Origin: Whitmania pigra | Lineage: Eukaryota; Annelida; Clitellata; Hirudinida; Haemopidae | Reading direction: 5' to 3' | NCBI GenBank assembly: GCA_021613335.1 | Contig: JAJTWR010000159.1 | Span: 362,501 to 426,500, forward strand | DNA: 64,000 bases | Notes under the pieces: model-generated | Databases searched by the model: none | What the model was told of the DNA's origin: nothing | Seen by the model: the letters and a program-made list of their open reading frames with translations, nothing else | Translations under genes and position numbers: made by a program | In this document: in pieces, positions 12,606 to 34,900 of the stretch | How the letters are laid out: each line of letters starts with the position of its first letter | Numbering within the stretch: the stretch's first letter is position 1

Positions 12606-12835
12606 GCATGTTGTAAAGTTGTGAATTGTTTATCGCATGTTGTACAGTTGTGAATTGTTTATCGCATGCTGTACAGTTGTGCATTGTTTATGGCATATTG
12701 TAAAGTTGTGAATTGTTTATCGCATGTTGTACAGTTGTGCATTGTTTATTGCATATTGTAAAGTTGTGAATTGTTTATTGCATATTGTAAAGTTGTGAAT
12801 TGTTTATTGCATGTTGTACAGTTGTGCATTGTTTT
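12606..12835. repeat. 29-bp minisatellite
   Basis: Eight copies of a unit like GCATGTTGTAAAGTTGTGAA plus TTGTTTATC, with two alternating variants (GTACAG and GTAAAG). Confidence 0.85.
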
Positions 12836-13021
12836 GTTTTGTACATCGCAAATCAATGGAGAAAGATCGCGTTCAATTTAAAATAAATTTTTTACAAATA
12901 ACCTTCGATATTGTATTAGTGATGATATGTATAAGTTAATATAACAATAACGACGTCAACATTGTAATATTATTTCAAGCGTTATGAATTTTAGATCACA
13001 GTCAACGTTAATAAATCCGAT

Positions 13022-13102
13022 ACGGTTATGATAGCAGTAAACTTGGTTATGATAATAGTAAACTTGGTTATGATAATAGTAAACTAAGTTATGATAATAG
13101 TG
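13022..13102. repeat. 21-bp tandem repeat
   Basis: Four copies of GGTTATGATAATAGTAAACTT with minor changes. Confidence 0.8.
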
Positions 13103-13579
13103 TGAACACGGTTCCATGCATGCTCCATTACACACACACGCACACACGTATAAATATTCAGTTCTGCATCAACAACGTCGGTACCTCATGCTGACGTCAT
13201 CGTAGGATCAACCAATCAAGTGTTAGAATCATGGACACGTGATAGAATTAAATGTACATAAAGATAGATGGTCCATCGACTGAACAATCAACTCTCACTC
13301 ATCATCATCATCATCATCATCATAATCGTCATCATGCTTTCATCTCCATTCGTCGAAGCAAAGAAGAAAAGTGGACAAAAATTCCGTTTGTTTTTTTATT
13401 TCGATTTTGAAAAATAATTTTAGGAAATATTAAATTGGAATATTTATAATTTATGTGAACAAATTATAGAATTATTTCGTAATAGAATTAATCAGGAGAA
13501 AATGATAAAGGAGGTCTCACTTCATTTTCATGCAACGACTAAAATATGAGGCCCAATTTGCTAGTCACATAATGAGAGT

Positions 13580-13772
13580 TCGTAATACAATGGGGATTCA
13601 TAACACAATGGGGATTCATAATGCAATGGAGATTCATAACACAATGGGGATTCATAATGCAATGGATATTCATAACACAATGGGGATTCATAACACAATG
13701 GGGATTCATAATGCAATGGGGATTCATAATGCAATGGGGATTCATAATGCAATGGGGATTCATAACACAATT
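13580..13772. repeat. 18-bp minisatellite open on both strands
   Basis: About eleven copies of GGGATTCATAACACAATG and its variant with AATGCAATG. Plus-strand frame 13530-13925 reads repeats of Gly-Ile-His-Asn-Thr-Met; two minus-strand frames are open too. I see no gene signals around it. Confidence 0.9.
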
Positions 13773-14872
13773 AACTGTTCCGGGCCACTCGTTGCTATGT
13801 CTCAGTATGTTAGATCGTCGGCATCGGATATTTCGGCGCATATTAAGACGTCGATTTCGTTAGAATATTGTTATGGATTCAGATTAGTGTATGTGCGATG
13901 GAAATCTTCTCTTTTGTTCCAGTAGAGCGCAAACCCAAACACTTCATGTTTTATCACGAAATCTAAATTTGATATTTTATTATTTGATATGGCTTAGCTT
14001 AAGTCCAACATGTTTAAAAAAAAAGCAAAACCTGTTTCAACAAGTCAAAGTTGTGACATCTCCATAAAATCTTTATAAAAACAAGCTCGTATTCCATTGC
14101 AACAAAGTTTTGTCAAAACCTCAAAACAATCGGTGAAGAACTTTTCGGAGATTGAATTATTTTGAATATTTACGTTTTTATTTACATATATGAGTTTATT
14201 ATTCGCCTCTTAACGAATCATTATCATCGTCATCGTGACGAAATGTTGGCAGCCCTAATGACGTCACAGCAGTTGAGAAGCTATGATCCAGGCATGGAAA
14301 TGTTTACAGTTGGGGTCACGTGGTACTGATTAATCCCACCCCTAGAGACCTCCCAGGATGAAACGTTTTCTATTTTTAGTGCTTTCTGAGGCTGTGGCCC
14401 CATGACAACCATGTCTGCCACGGGCTCACAAACACACGAACACACGAGCACACAAGCACATACTCAAGCACATGAGCACACAAGCACATATTCAAGCACA
14501 TGAGCACACAATTGAACTTTAGCAGGAGATCAAAATTAGACGTTTTGATTCCTGCTTTTGATCAGATCACTGGATGTTGCTTCATTGAAGACACTTCGTA
14601 ACATAATTCTTTTCAGGGATGTAATTTCATTTAATGATTAAAACATTTAATGAGAAATTATTCTACAGATGATTTATTATTATTATTATTTACTAACATG
14701 CGTGTTTAATATTAGTTAATGTTTCAAGAAATTCCGAAGAAATCAATAAATATAATTTTAATTTTAATTAACTAATCAATAATAATAATTTTATTATTCA
14801 ATAATTACAATTTTAATTTTAATTTATTGCTTTTAAATACTTTCACGTATAATTTTTGTTTCAGTTGAGATT

Positions 14873-15453
14873 AGAGACCGAAAAAGCAAAAATGCTTGAA
14901 ACCGAAAAATAAAAATAAAACGTAAACTGAAAAACCGATTTACGGTCTAAACCGTAAAAAAGCGATGACGAACAAAAATTAAAATTAATGTAGTTTAGTA
15001 TGTATAATAAAGTATGTAATTTAATATAAAAAAAATAAATTCAAATAATAATTTAATAACTAATAATAATTTAATAAATAATAAATAATTTATAAATAAT
15101 AAATAATTTATAAATAATAAATAATTTATAAATAATAAATAATTTATAAATAATAAATAATTTATAAATAATAAATAATTTATAAATAATAAATAATTTA
15201 TAAATAATAAATAATTTATGAATAATAAATTCAGGTTTTACAATACAATACAACTTATATTACGGTGAGAGATAAGTGCCGATGTTTGGTCAAGCCGATC
15301 ATATCCTATTTAACTGTCATTCATTAAGTTTGATCTTCCAGTCCTATATGTAATGTGTATATATATTTATATATATATGTATGTATGTAAATGACAAAAA
15401 GTCAGTATTCGGCGTCAAAAACGAAAACGAAAACGAAGTTCGGTCGGTCTCAA
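14873..15453. mobile_element. MITE-like element with inverted ends and flanking duplication
   Basis: The left end AGAGACCGA and the right end TCGGTCTCAA are inverted repeats. They are flanked by the direct repeat GTTGAGATT (14864-14872 and 15454-15462), 8 or 9 bp depending on where the border is set. No coding sequence is visible. The interior includes repeated A-rich GAAAACGAAAAC segments and a 17-bp AT-only minisatellite (about 15060-15225), which may have expanded after insertion. Confidence 0.6.
15060..15228. repeat. 17-bp AT-only minisatellite
   Basis: About ten copies of ATAATAAATAATTTATA inside the MITE-like element 14873-15453. Confidence 0.9.
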
Positions 15454-16277
15454 GTTGAGATTCAATGACTAGAAATAATTTCGTCTGCATATTGGTTTTT
15501 TCTTCTCGATTAATCGTTTTATATTTTTAATCTTCGTTAACGCGTCTATCGCAGCATTTTATTTTTCAAATAAATTCCAAATATACTTCAATTTTATCCC
15601 AAAATCAATTTTATTCATGAAAGTGATTTATACACTTTTTTATGGCTTATTAATTTATATTGAGCCAGTTGCTGAGGCAAACAGAATTGATATTTATTTG
15701 GAGACGAATGTTTGCTATTCACAGCATGTCCAGATAGAAAAAAATGCGTTCACATGTCACAATCGTAGCAAAAGAAAGGAAGTTCATATATGAAGGCTAG
15801 CTTGGCAGCAAGGCTATGGGATGGCTCGCATTTCCGCCGTCATTCCAAAGAACATTAAGCTTTGCCAATTTCTGGCTTTGATGTGTGATGAACAATAAAG
15901 CATTCGATGTGGCAAATGATTCTCATTGTTTACGTGGCACCAGTGGTTCCTCAACAAAATCAAATGAAAATTCATTTAAAAACCTGCGTTTCTTCGCTTT
16001 TTAGTTCAGTAACCAAAATGAAAAATTTATGGAACATTTTTAAACGATTTTTAAAATTTAACGAATTAATCGTCCCAACGATAGCTGCACATAAAACGCG
16101 TTAATTGCGCTTTAACGCATTTTGATTTGCAGCCATAGAAACAATCAATTTAAGTACTATTAATGAAGTAGTGTTGTTACAAACATTCGATGGAAATGAT
16201 CGATTGGAATGATTGAAAAAAATGATTGATTGGAATGATTGATTGAAATAATTGATTGAAATGATTGATTTTAATAG

Positions 16278-24470
<8,193 letters not shown>

Positions 24471-24474
24471 ATAC

Positions 24475-24512
24475 ATTAAAGATAGACCAACAACTGTTGC
24501 ACTTATTTTATT
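24475..24512. promoter_or_regulatory. Facing poly(A) signals of two convergent genes
   Basis: ATTAAA at 24475-24480 (plus) follows the nicotinic receptor stop by four bases. AATAAA on the minus strand at 24507-24512 follows the MYG1 stop by 13 bases. Cleavage 10-30 bases downstream would make the two 3' UTRs overlap. Confidence 0.5.
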
Positions 24513-24525
24513 CCAAATCAACTAA

Positions 24526-26159
24526 TCAGCATTGCGCATGCTCAGCCATATCACAAGGCGACTTGTTTTTGGCATTCTTCAATGACTCCCTGGCCATGGT
24601 CAAAGCCCCTTCCTTGGTCTTGTTGCCACCGACGAATCCAGATGCATGTACAAACACGCAATCCTTGATGCCACACTTCTGGGACAGTTCCTCATCTCTT
24701 AAACCCCTCCAACTTTCTGGCAATGACAACCTTAAAAAAACAAAATTAAAATCATGTAATGCTAATGCAGCCACTAATTTTAGCTGTAAAATGCCCCGTC
24801 CGTTCTTAGAAATTGTAAACCACTGAAACAAATACTAAACCTGTTTTCAAATGAGTTCTTGTGCACAGGTACACACTGTACCATCCAGGTGTTGTTGGCA
24901 TCTGTGTACAAAACATACTTTAACAGAGGCTCTTTCTTTCCTTTCTCAATCATTTCATCCTCCAACATGAGAAGGTGATCCTTCCAAGGACATGATCGTT
25001 CAAAAACAATTATTTCTCCTGATCCATCAACCTGCAAATATATTTCAATCAGTCTCACGTCATAAAGAATCAAACCAGTTAAAATCTACAAACTTCAAAT
25101 CTTTTATCCATGGCCTCATTGACAACAAGTCTTGCAGGCCACCAAACATCTCGGAAAAATTTGACCCTCTCCGTAAATTCTTCTCCAACCATGTTGAATG
25201 CCTTCAGGAATCTCTCCTTAAAATGAAAGTATCACCAATGCATGCCTATTCAATGTTGTAATGCCAAGTGACATGGCCATCATAACAAGTCAAAATATCC
25301 ATGATTACATATGCAAACTCCTCTTTCTGTGCATTGGGGTCGTTCCACGACGGGTTGAGATGAGCCACTCGAGAACTCACATCAGTGTTGATGGCATACC
25401 TGAAGATCGATTAGATTTTGCAAATCCTCAATATTTTTAATGTTTTCAATCATTTACCTGGGGTTATCCTGGGAAACGTTTATTCCATTGTCAATGGCGT
25501 CGACTGCTTCAACAAACGTTTCATAGATTTTGTCATATAAAATGCTGATCATGTCCTCATCCTCTGATTGATCTTTGAGTTCCATAATCTCCTTCAAAAC
25601 ATCCTTGCCAAAATGAGCATACACTAGGCCTGCACTGCTAAGTTTAGTTTGCCATTTTTTCCCCAATACCACAGTGGAGAGAGATTCATTAAAAGATCTG
25701 TTACAATAACACAAAAAAATATGAAATAAAAAATTAATCACTTTTGTCGAGAGACTTTATTTACAATATAGTTATAAAAGCTAAGTGAATTTTTCCCCAT
25801 AATATACATAACGTAACTGAAATACTAACCTCTGATGATGATCATATCTGTGAGATTTCGGATCATAGACACCACCAACGTCAACAACAATATCACAATC
25901 TGCTAATTTGCTTGGATCTCTCGTTCTATGGGAATTATGAAATATTTACACAGCTAGGATAACTTTTTATTTAAACAATATTTTCATTAAATTAAACCAC
26001 ATCTTTATAATAAATTAGATACCTTATAATTTGGGCGTGTTTATACTGTGGTAATTGTTTCAGCATAAAACATGCGAAAACCTCATCGCAGTGAAATGTT
26101 CCATTGTGTGTTCCAATTTTCAACAAATCATATTTGGTTTTTTTTGAAACAGACTCCAT
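24526..26159 (-). CDS. MYG1: MYG1 family exonuclease
   Basis: Seven exons on the minus strand: 26159-26023, 25925-25830, 25697-25458, 25399-25309, 25216-25094, 25031-24841 and 24730-24526, in phase, 360 residues, about the family length. The DHH-like phosphoesterase core is clear: GTHNGTFHCDE near the N terminus, then DIVVDVGGVYDP and RYDHHQR, all metal-binding motifs. Downstream are KLSSAGLVYAHFG, EAVDAIDNGI, CPWKDHL, IQCVP-type VQCVPVHKNSFENR and the C-terminal FVHASGFVGG. The start is the first in-frame ATG before the conserved domain; an upstream stop excludes a longer first exon. Known family members are 3'-5' RNA exonucleases acting in nucleus and mitochondria; an obvious mitochondrial presequence is not visible here. 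The stop lies 55 bp from the stop of the convergent nicotinic receptor gene, with AATAAA (reverse) at 24507-24512. Confidence 0.93.
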
Positions 26160-26972
26160 GCTCAATCTCAAAAGTGAAATATGGTTAGAACCAGGCGGTT
26201 CACAGGCAGATTTTAAAATATACGACGATAGTTTAGAAACTGAAAATATATCCAACTTAGAAAATATATCTTTACTCCAGAGTATTTAAAGCAGTTTCCA
26301 AGCCAAACCTGATCGAAACATCCGCCGAAAACTACTCGTGGGATTTATCAAAACAAAAGATTACAGAATTACAATTATTAGAATTTTAAGAATATGACAT
26401 AATTACATTTCGAATTTTAAAAATATTATGTAAAATATCATATAATTTTAAATTTTACGTTTAACACATAAATAATGCATATTATGACGGAGAGCAATTA
26501 ATAGAGCCGTTAATAAATAGGTAGATTGATGCTGATGAAATAGAAAAATAAGGTTAAAGCCAGAAAATATGCTGCATTTATTTTTAACTATCACTTATTA
26601 TCCTTATCCGAAACAGGCGCGCCAATCAAGACACTTACAACCTAACTGCAGCGTAGAACCCGAAACCCTTCCATAAGGGAGTTAAAATACATAAGAAATT
26701 AGTTTCTTGTACGTCGGAGTTCTAAATCAAATCTAATGAGTTTTACGCTCGTCCCCTAAGTGATAGCAAACCGGCTCTTTCTCAGGCGTAAAACATGAAA
26801 CATTTGTGAAGTACTTTAATATAAAACATCGTTCAAATTGAGATAAAAGAGTTAAATACATTCATGCTATTCAACTTAGGTAGGAAATTGTGGTTTGATA
26901 ACTTCTGTGACTCACATTAGGAATTAGCATATTTACAGCCAATCAAACTTAAACAATTATCTAAACAATCTT

Positions 26973-28909
26973 TTATTCTGCTTTTTGATGGCTTGAATCA
27001 TTGGTGGTTACTTTTTCATCACTGGATAATTTTTCCTTCTTTTTGGACAAAGGGTTTTTCTTGCACTGAAGATGCAACTCTGTCAGCTCAAAGTCTCTCA
27101 AAATGTTTTCCTGCACAAAAATAAATTTTAAAGTAACAGTGAGACATAATAACAATGAAATAGTTTACCATTATATGCCATTACTAATCAGAGACATCAA
27201 ATCACGATCAAAATTACAACACTCACCTTGCAGAAGATGAATTTTGCCAAAACTTTTCCTTTTGAATCCACCACAGGTCGCCTTCGAGCCTCTTTCCCAT
27301 TCTGAAAAAGAATAACTGTTGGAAGTTGCTTGGACCAGGATGAGGTGTCGATGTTGAATCTGCAGAGAAAATGGTTTGTTTGAATTCCACTTTAACCACT
27401 TTCTTATTAGTTATGACCATTAATTATATATTGGAACATGTTACAACAACCAAACAACTAACTTTTTGGCAACATCTGGAGATCTGGTGACATCAACTTT
27501 ACCAAACTTCAGATTCTCCAAAGAAAACCTAAAACAAAATAAAATTTCTTAAGTTTGAAACACAAAATACACTCAGGTTTCTTATTCAAATTTACTCACT
27601 GGGCAGAAAGTTCTGAAAACTCGGGTGCAAACCGGACACAGTTGGGAGACCAAGGAGCATAAAATTCAACCAACCATGTCACCCTTTTGTCTCTTTCCAG
27701 TTCATCCTTTATTAATTCATAATTTGCTATTAATTCATAATTGATCAGTTTCATCAGTAGAAATCAAATTATTAAGACTGTCCATTACTGCAAGTCTAAA
27801 TGTCAACATAAATATAATATCAGATTAAAAATGCAAAAACCTGCAGGTTTGGTCCCCTGAAGTAGGTGATGTATTCTGGTCCTTTGTAAACAGGTTCAGG
27901 AAGAAATATGAAATGTACTGTAACGTGACATATTTCACTCAACGAGGGGAATCATTTCAATTTAACTATTTTATTGTGATTTTTAATTGTTTATCAGTAA
28001 AATGGTATAAAAATAAACACAAACTAAAACTATTGCCATAAGAACAAATTTTGAAAAAAGATAAAGACCTTTAATGACTTTCATATTTGTACTCAAGCTG
28101 ATCTTTAAGGTGCCTTATGTAACCAAATAGGTTGTAAATGCACTTTATAATTGCCCTACTATAATATTTATAATAGCACTTCTACCCTGCAGACATAACA
28201 TATTACAACTGTTGCTAATACTGCCACACGTAGGACCACAACCTATTCAACCAACCAGCACTTTCTACTCTAACAAAGACATCATGCAAAAACAAATGAC
28301 CAATTTAAACCACTCACAAACACAAGCGACTGCATAAGCAACTCCGTAGATGAAATTCTGCCTCACAAAAAGAATAAAACTCATCATCTTCCCAAACATG
28401 CAGACTGTCTGGAAGTACATGTTGAAGGATGCTGCAATTTAAAATATGTTACACTCCATAAACACTTTTGTTAATACAAAGAGTAAAATGTTAACCACAC
28501 ATTAGTTTCTTTGCAAACACCTAAAGTCAATTATAGTACAATTACTAAGTTACTAGTACTAATAATATTTACTTTATAACAGGTAATTAACTTAATAACT
28601 TTGTCGTGTTGAAGCCGATATGTACGGTAAACTTACGTGTTTTTCGGTTCTTTAAAACAATGATGCATCCCAAAAATGTCATTAATTCCCATTCTCTCTA
28701 CAAAACAATAACTACCTAGAAACTGCATTTATCCTAGATATAGATATGAATCCACTCACTAATTCCAAATGACAATCATCAAATAGAGAGCTGCAGAAGG
28801 GTTCGAAGACCTTCAAGAAATAGAAAACAACGCACAACAAAACATTAAAAAGATAGTGTAATCTCAGAAAGTGATTCAATTTCTCGCAACTCAGAAACAT
28901 CCTGAGCAT
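26973..28909 (-). CDS. TMX2: Thioredoxin-related transmembrane protein 2
   Basis: Eight exons on the minus strand: 28909-28760, 28697-28637, 28431-28318, 27917-27841, 27706-27600, 27528-27463, 27359-27227 and 27110-26973, in phase, 281 residues (human TMX2 has 296). The N-terminal half has membrane segments ([33 protein letters not shown]), then GPEYITYF and the linker [11 protein letters not shown] typical of TMX2. The thioredoxin fold follows ([34 protein letters not shown]). The redox motif is SPNC, not CxxC; vertebrate TMX2 also lacks the first cysteine. The tail is Lys-rich but lacks a clean C-terminal KKxx. Expected location is the ER and mitochondria-associated membrane. The start is the first ATG; an in-frame stop precedes it. 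The stop codon itself lies within a reverse AATAAA at 26972-26977. MYG1 begins 813 bp downstream on the same strand. Confidence 0.93.
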
Positions 28910-31900
28910 CGAACGAAAATAAGAATCGTAAACAGGTGAAGGACAATCCAACGGAGAGTTAATTTTCACCTTTGCGAGAAGTTACAACGATCTCATCGTT
29001 AATTATTATTTAAGATATTTGAAATACATTTTTGTAAATTATTTATAGCATTTATTATCACATAACTAGCATAAATAACTAAAATTGTGATTTAATCAAT
29101 TTGTTCCGGCCTTTCAATTAAATGAAATTTTATTTTAAAGACGTTAGTACTACCATACATACTTTCAAATACTTTAACGGAAATATAACATTTGAAAACA
29201 CTCCACAAACTCCAATTAAATTCACACACTGAAGGTCAGCAGATTTTTAGCCGAGGAAGGTCGCTTTTGTCACTAGTTTCAATGCTCTTCCAAGTCTAAC
29301 ATTATTTTCGTTCTTAATCCAACCGTCTCAGTGCATGATTTAAAAAAGTCTACGTAAAAGTTCAACTGAATTGTGCGAATAAGTTAAACCAACTCTTTTG
29401 GAGTAAATCATACATTTTTATTTCTTATGTTAGCTTTTTTCGAATTTTATAATTTCTCGGAATTTTTCACTTACTCGTAGGCTGAAAATCTTGTATACAT
29501 ATTGCTCGCAAATATAAGTCCAAAAACTGTTTTACGAGAATTTCGCTTGTTAAAAAAGTATTTTCGCGCGTCTTAACTTTAGCCATTCCTGAACGAACCG
29601 TCAGGAAAAATACATAAAACTCCCTACCTTTCCCACTTCTATATTCAAGTAATAGGCATACATCACTCTAGATATAAATGCATGAAATTTGGAACAGAAA
29701 TTACAAATTCTCAGATTTAAATGAACAATTTCATTAAATGAATCGCAAATAAAAGTTAAACTGATGCCCACAATTTCTAGACTAGAAGTGACTGGAAAAA
29801 CACAAGATACGGGGAGCCATCTCTTAAACTAAATGTTTAACTTTGAATTCAATTCTGCGTTCGATCCCCAGCCAATGGAGTTTACGGAGGATGGGGTGAT
29901 GTGGTCATATTTGTGCTTTCTCATCACAAGTCTGGCAGCTGCATTGACGACGGATTGAAGGCGACGAGTTAGAGTTTTAGGTTGCCCGACCAGAACTGAG
30001 TTGCATAGTCGAGCTTGGAAAGAACTAAAAAGGTGACGAGTGTTCTAGTCGCGAAATACGGAAGGTATGCTGCACCAGCTCGGATCTATCGCAGCATCAT
30101 GAAGCACATTCGTGTTATATGACCAATATGAGTGTGCATGGCCAAGTCAGAATCCAGGAAGACGCTGAAGTTTCTAACTGAGGAAGAGGGCGAAATCCAA
30201 TCATTTTCCAGTCGTACAGGCGCAGATGGGCATTGGTGACTTCGACGGCGGGTTGTGAACCAAAAGGATTGTTTGATGTTAAGCTGAGACCTGATAATGT
30301 TTCATAGTTGAGTCATATATCGCAAAATGAATTTATTCAGTTAATTGCGAACACGCTCAAATAAATTTAATGTATAGCCCTTCATGATCAAAGCTGTTTC
30401 TTATCACAACTTCTCTTATGTTTAAAACCATAATCCTATTTAATGATCTTGCAAAAAAGTGCAGTTTTTAAAACCGAAATATTAGCCATTCAAGCACCAA
30501 TTTTATATTTTAAAACACGATTCCCATTGAATTCTATTTAAATTAATTTTAAGTTAAATTCACTTATAGTTCACCTATTTTGCATGCTTCTACTCTTAAA
30601 AAGACTCGAGTGAACTTAAAAGCATTTATGTTGGTAGTCATTTGAATGGTTCATAAATTATAAAAGCTTGCTTTGAATGACCTTCAACTCGATTGATACA
30701 ACAATATCATCTCCCAAACTTCAATCTCATTATCCCTCATTCACAATTAACTAGGAAGTATTTCGTATATCAGAACAAAATGGCATTCTAAAACTTCTTC
30801 TTGTTTAATTTTCGGAGTAAAATTTTAAATTTTTTTGAATGTTTTAAAGCTTAACTTTAGCGACTAAGTTTTTGGCTCTTATTTTCTGAGAATGTAATTT
30901 TAATTTTGTAATTGCAGTTGTAATTGACGTTATAAAATGAACCAACAAAACCATTTTAGGAACATTATTTTAGCAGATATAATTTGAATTTGTGCTCAAA
31001 ATAACTTAAATGTGACAATATAAAGTAACACTTCATTTAATCACCAATCGTATCCCATTTTTCCCTTTGATAGTGGTAATGGAAAGTGTTTAAAGTCCTA
31101 CAGCTATAGTGTCTTTGATATGGCTTCACTAAAGCGACACCTAATGACAAACTATGAATGTTTAACAAGTAGAACACTCGAGGTTTATTTTCTCGAAGCA
31201 CATGAATGATATAACTACTATTCTATAATACGACTGTACATTGCAACTTTTTGGACGGGAATAAATTCAATTTTAAACGTTGTTCTGAACGTTGTACTGA
31301 AATACCGATTCAAATGTGGAAAATCATCAACCATGCGATGATCTCCTCTATACAGATATTAATTTTACCCCCAATATTTTATACTGGAGGGTCTAGCAAT
31401 GGCAGTTAAATTGAGAGCTAAGTAAACCCAAGCCCTGTTGAAAGTAAAAGAAAAAAGTACCAGATATGCTGCTGATTTAAGAAAAAGCTTAGTGAAATAA
31501 ATTGTTGTGGCTGACGTCATCTCGGTGGCTTCGGAAAAAGTTTAAATCCACTACAGAAGCTTCAACTATTTTTTTAATTAATTTAATTTGATAAACCTCA
31601 AAATAATAAAGTGATAATTTAGTTTTTTTTAACTTCTCTGTGGAATCCTATGTAAATTGAGAACCATTTGCAAAAATGTCTGAGTCCCCTTAAAAGCAAC
31701 ATATTGTATATTACAAGTAATAATTATTAAATATGTTATTATATTATATGTTATAGGCATAGCAGCATATTACATATTATAAGTGTATTATCATATTTAA
31801 CGTAGCATAAATTTCTTCATGGATATTATAATCATCCGATAAATCACGATGAACATTAAAACAAGTACTAAAAATTAGATGCTGTTTGATTGACAAAGTG

Positions 31901-34900
31901 ACTTAACGACTTTCAGATACAAAGACAAATTGGTCAGACACAATTGTAGAATTTATTACTAGTACATAAGCATCCAGTGCACACATCTACGGACATCTTA
32001 TCTTGTTCAGAGCGTTCCAAATGACTAATTTTAAAAATTAAATCGTAATTACTTCGGCTAATATTATGGAGTAAATCATAACATTGATGCGATATTCATA
32101 TAATAAACGTTTAGTGAACATCGCATAACAAGTTTTCAAATAAACAAATACCTTGGCAATTGCATCAGATGAAATTAAACACATTCATTCTACATAATTT
32201 TATCGAACTAATTAAAAATCAACTTTCGCAGGAGCGTTTAAACAGTAGTAGTTAAAACCAGTGGAAATGTCACAAACCCGATATAATAACCGATGTGCGT
32301 AGAAAAAAACAAAGATGTTCTAAAGCAAATCATCAAAAACTAGAGAGTGATTGTTCCGCATGGTTGACTTCCATTAAGAATTTGCCAAAAAGAGGCATCC
32401 TAAAGTTAAACAGCTCAGCATGATGTTGAGACATCAAACAGCAGTGCTATGGATAACAACAAGAAAAATGCGTGCATTTATTTTTATTTTTTTTAAACAA
32501 CCAGAAAATAATCGACATCTTGGACTTATTTAACGAGCTATTTTCTCGTGCCAATGTTGAATGTAAAAGTGTTTGTAATGAAGGGTACTGAGTGCACAGT
32601 TTCATGGAACATTTAAGAAATATTCGAAGCAAGAATGCTACAGTGGTTCAATAAAATTAACGCGACCGCATATTTCGTCGTTTCCGTCGCAATATTAATA
32701 TTAATGAACACAGTATACTATATTTTCTTTAAAAATATTAGTTATAGATTTTTTCCATTAATCTCTGCTACTTTGCTCTCTGTAACCCTAGGTAGCACCT
32801 ACTTGGTTTTTTTTCACGAAAAGATACACCAATTTAAAGTTTAGTCATAAAATCAGTTTAACTTTTATTTACGCTGGATGTAAAAAGACTGGCTAGTGGA
32901 AAACGAGTGGAAATACAATTCTTTCAGTTAGAATTTGTCTCGCACGGATAGGCGATAGGTCATTCAAATATAATTTGAGAAAGAAGGAGTTGTTTGCTGT
33001 GACCAATGCATTCAACCAGAGGTCAATTTATAATATCCGATTGAGTTTCTTTTCTAATTTGCAAACTGTTTCAAGTCGGAAGGTGTTAGTTTAACTAAGT
33101 TCACACACTCAGGAAAACAAGCATAAATAACGGTCACAATTATAACTGCCTGAAAGAGAGTTGAAAAATTACTAACAGTTATTAACTGTAAAATATAAAT
33201 GTGAACAAAAGTGAAAAGATAATCTCGAGAAACCACATTTAATGCATAAATTCCAGTTCAGGCATAAATGGTGAATTTCCGTAATTCTGCATTTAATTAG
33301 TGAATAATTTTAGAGAATTAATCAAATAGTTCGATATCGTCACCGCGAACCAAACACCGAACACTTTTAGAGCTTAATTAATTCCAAACAAATTGTTCGA
33401 CCACTTTTAAGTACGGAATCTACACCTAGGCTTTGCATTATTTAATAAGTTGACTCTCATTACAGAAATCCAGTTTGAAAACCAATAAACCCTTCACTAT
33501 AAATTTCAAAATGACTAAAGAAAAAATAAAATAAAATTCTCTAAAATTTTTAACCGTTCGGGAGGGTTTCCGTAGGCTCCGTAGCGAGGCGAGGGAAGAT
33601 GCCTCACTGATGACCTCTGAGGACATCTTATAAGGCCTGCTGGTTCAACTGAAACTCACGATATTAGAAACCCGAGAGCAGAGAGCAGAGTTTCTAACTG
33701 ACTGGGGAGAAGTCTTTCGCCTTTAAGAAGCCACAGCGGTTGAAATCTGTACAACTTTTCATCCGATCTTTAAGTCGAAGAGGTGAGAGGATTTGGTTTT
33801 AACCTTGATTCCTGTTATCTGTTAAATAAAATTATCTTTACCGAGCTGCATATAAATCAAAATTGACAAGAATGTTAGCATCAATGTAAAAAGCGCGGAA
33901 CAATGGCTTGATAATGTCATTCGACAATTGCCCTTAACCATTGGAAGAATAAGCAAATGAAAGAATACTCAAAAGAAACGCCATAATTATGTCTTTAAAG
34001 AACGTAGCATAACAATCGTTTCAATGATTGATAGTTATAAAATAAGAAAAGTCGGGTTTTAGGCGGTTCAGATTGGGCCGTGAAATATCAGAGAAATACG
34101 GACTTCAACCGAAGGCCATATACAAACTCGAATACAAAGATGGGAAATTTAGTTTTTACCAATTTTTGGAAAGGATGGGTTGCATTATTTTTTTAAAGAC
34201 CGCACTGGATGAAAATCATCTGCTAAAACAGTGATTTGCTTTTTTTGACGAGGCGGTTCTCTCACGCACACAAATCATTGAGCGCAAGCAATAGTTTTAT
34301 ATTAATCTGCCAGTATTAATCTCTGCTTCGGTCTATAACGCACGTGCGCGATCGCCTCGCGTGCATCATTGGGGGAGTGACGAACAATCCGTGAATCCAG
34401 CTTCAAAGCATTCCACCTGTTGGAGACAAACGCCAACTTGACGCTTTTCTTCTCGGATGAGGACGATTCTCGTTCTCATCCTCGAGGTTTTCGCTCAACT
34501 GATCGATCTATAAATGGCCTACAAGCTCATAAGCTACAAAAATTAAGTCAACCACATGCATTTATTTACACATACTCCAATGTCTGCCCGCGAGGATGGA
34601 GATGCTGACGACGCATTCGAGCTAACATTCGTTATTTCTGAGCGGGTCTGTATTATAATATTAGAGGGGCATTTATCTACTTTTAGTACTAATAACCGAT
34701 GAATAGAGACCGTTTTGTTAAATATCTATGCTACGCTCATAGAGAATGTAAATTTTAATGTTGAGGCTGTTACTGTTCGCACTTTTCTAAAGAACTCTGG
34801 TCGAGCTTTAACGCAAAACAGTTGCATAAGAAGGGTTAAACATCGGAAAAGTGAAAAATGTAAGTTTTGTTTTTAGATAATCCTTACACACGCAACCTTG

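Larger units (their letters stand above)
10129..16277. other. Repeat-rich region upstream of the first nicotinic gene
   Basis: Six minisatellites and one MITE-like element lie here. CRE palindromes occur at 13192-13199 and 14259-14266. The exon with the signal peptide of the downstream receptor must end in phase 1, and I could not locate it. No other gene is seen. Confidence 0.55.

Noticed and set aside
13530..13925. 131-codon frame with GIHNTM repeats
   Set aside because: It is built on an 18-bp minisatellite; competing frames exist on both strands.
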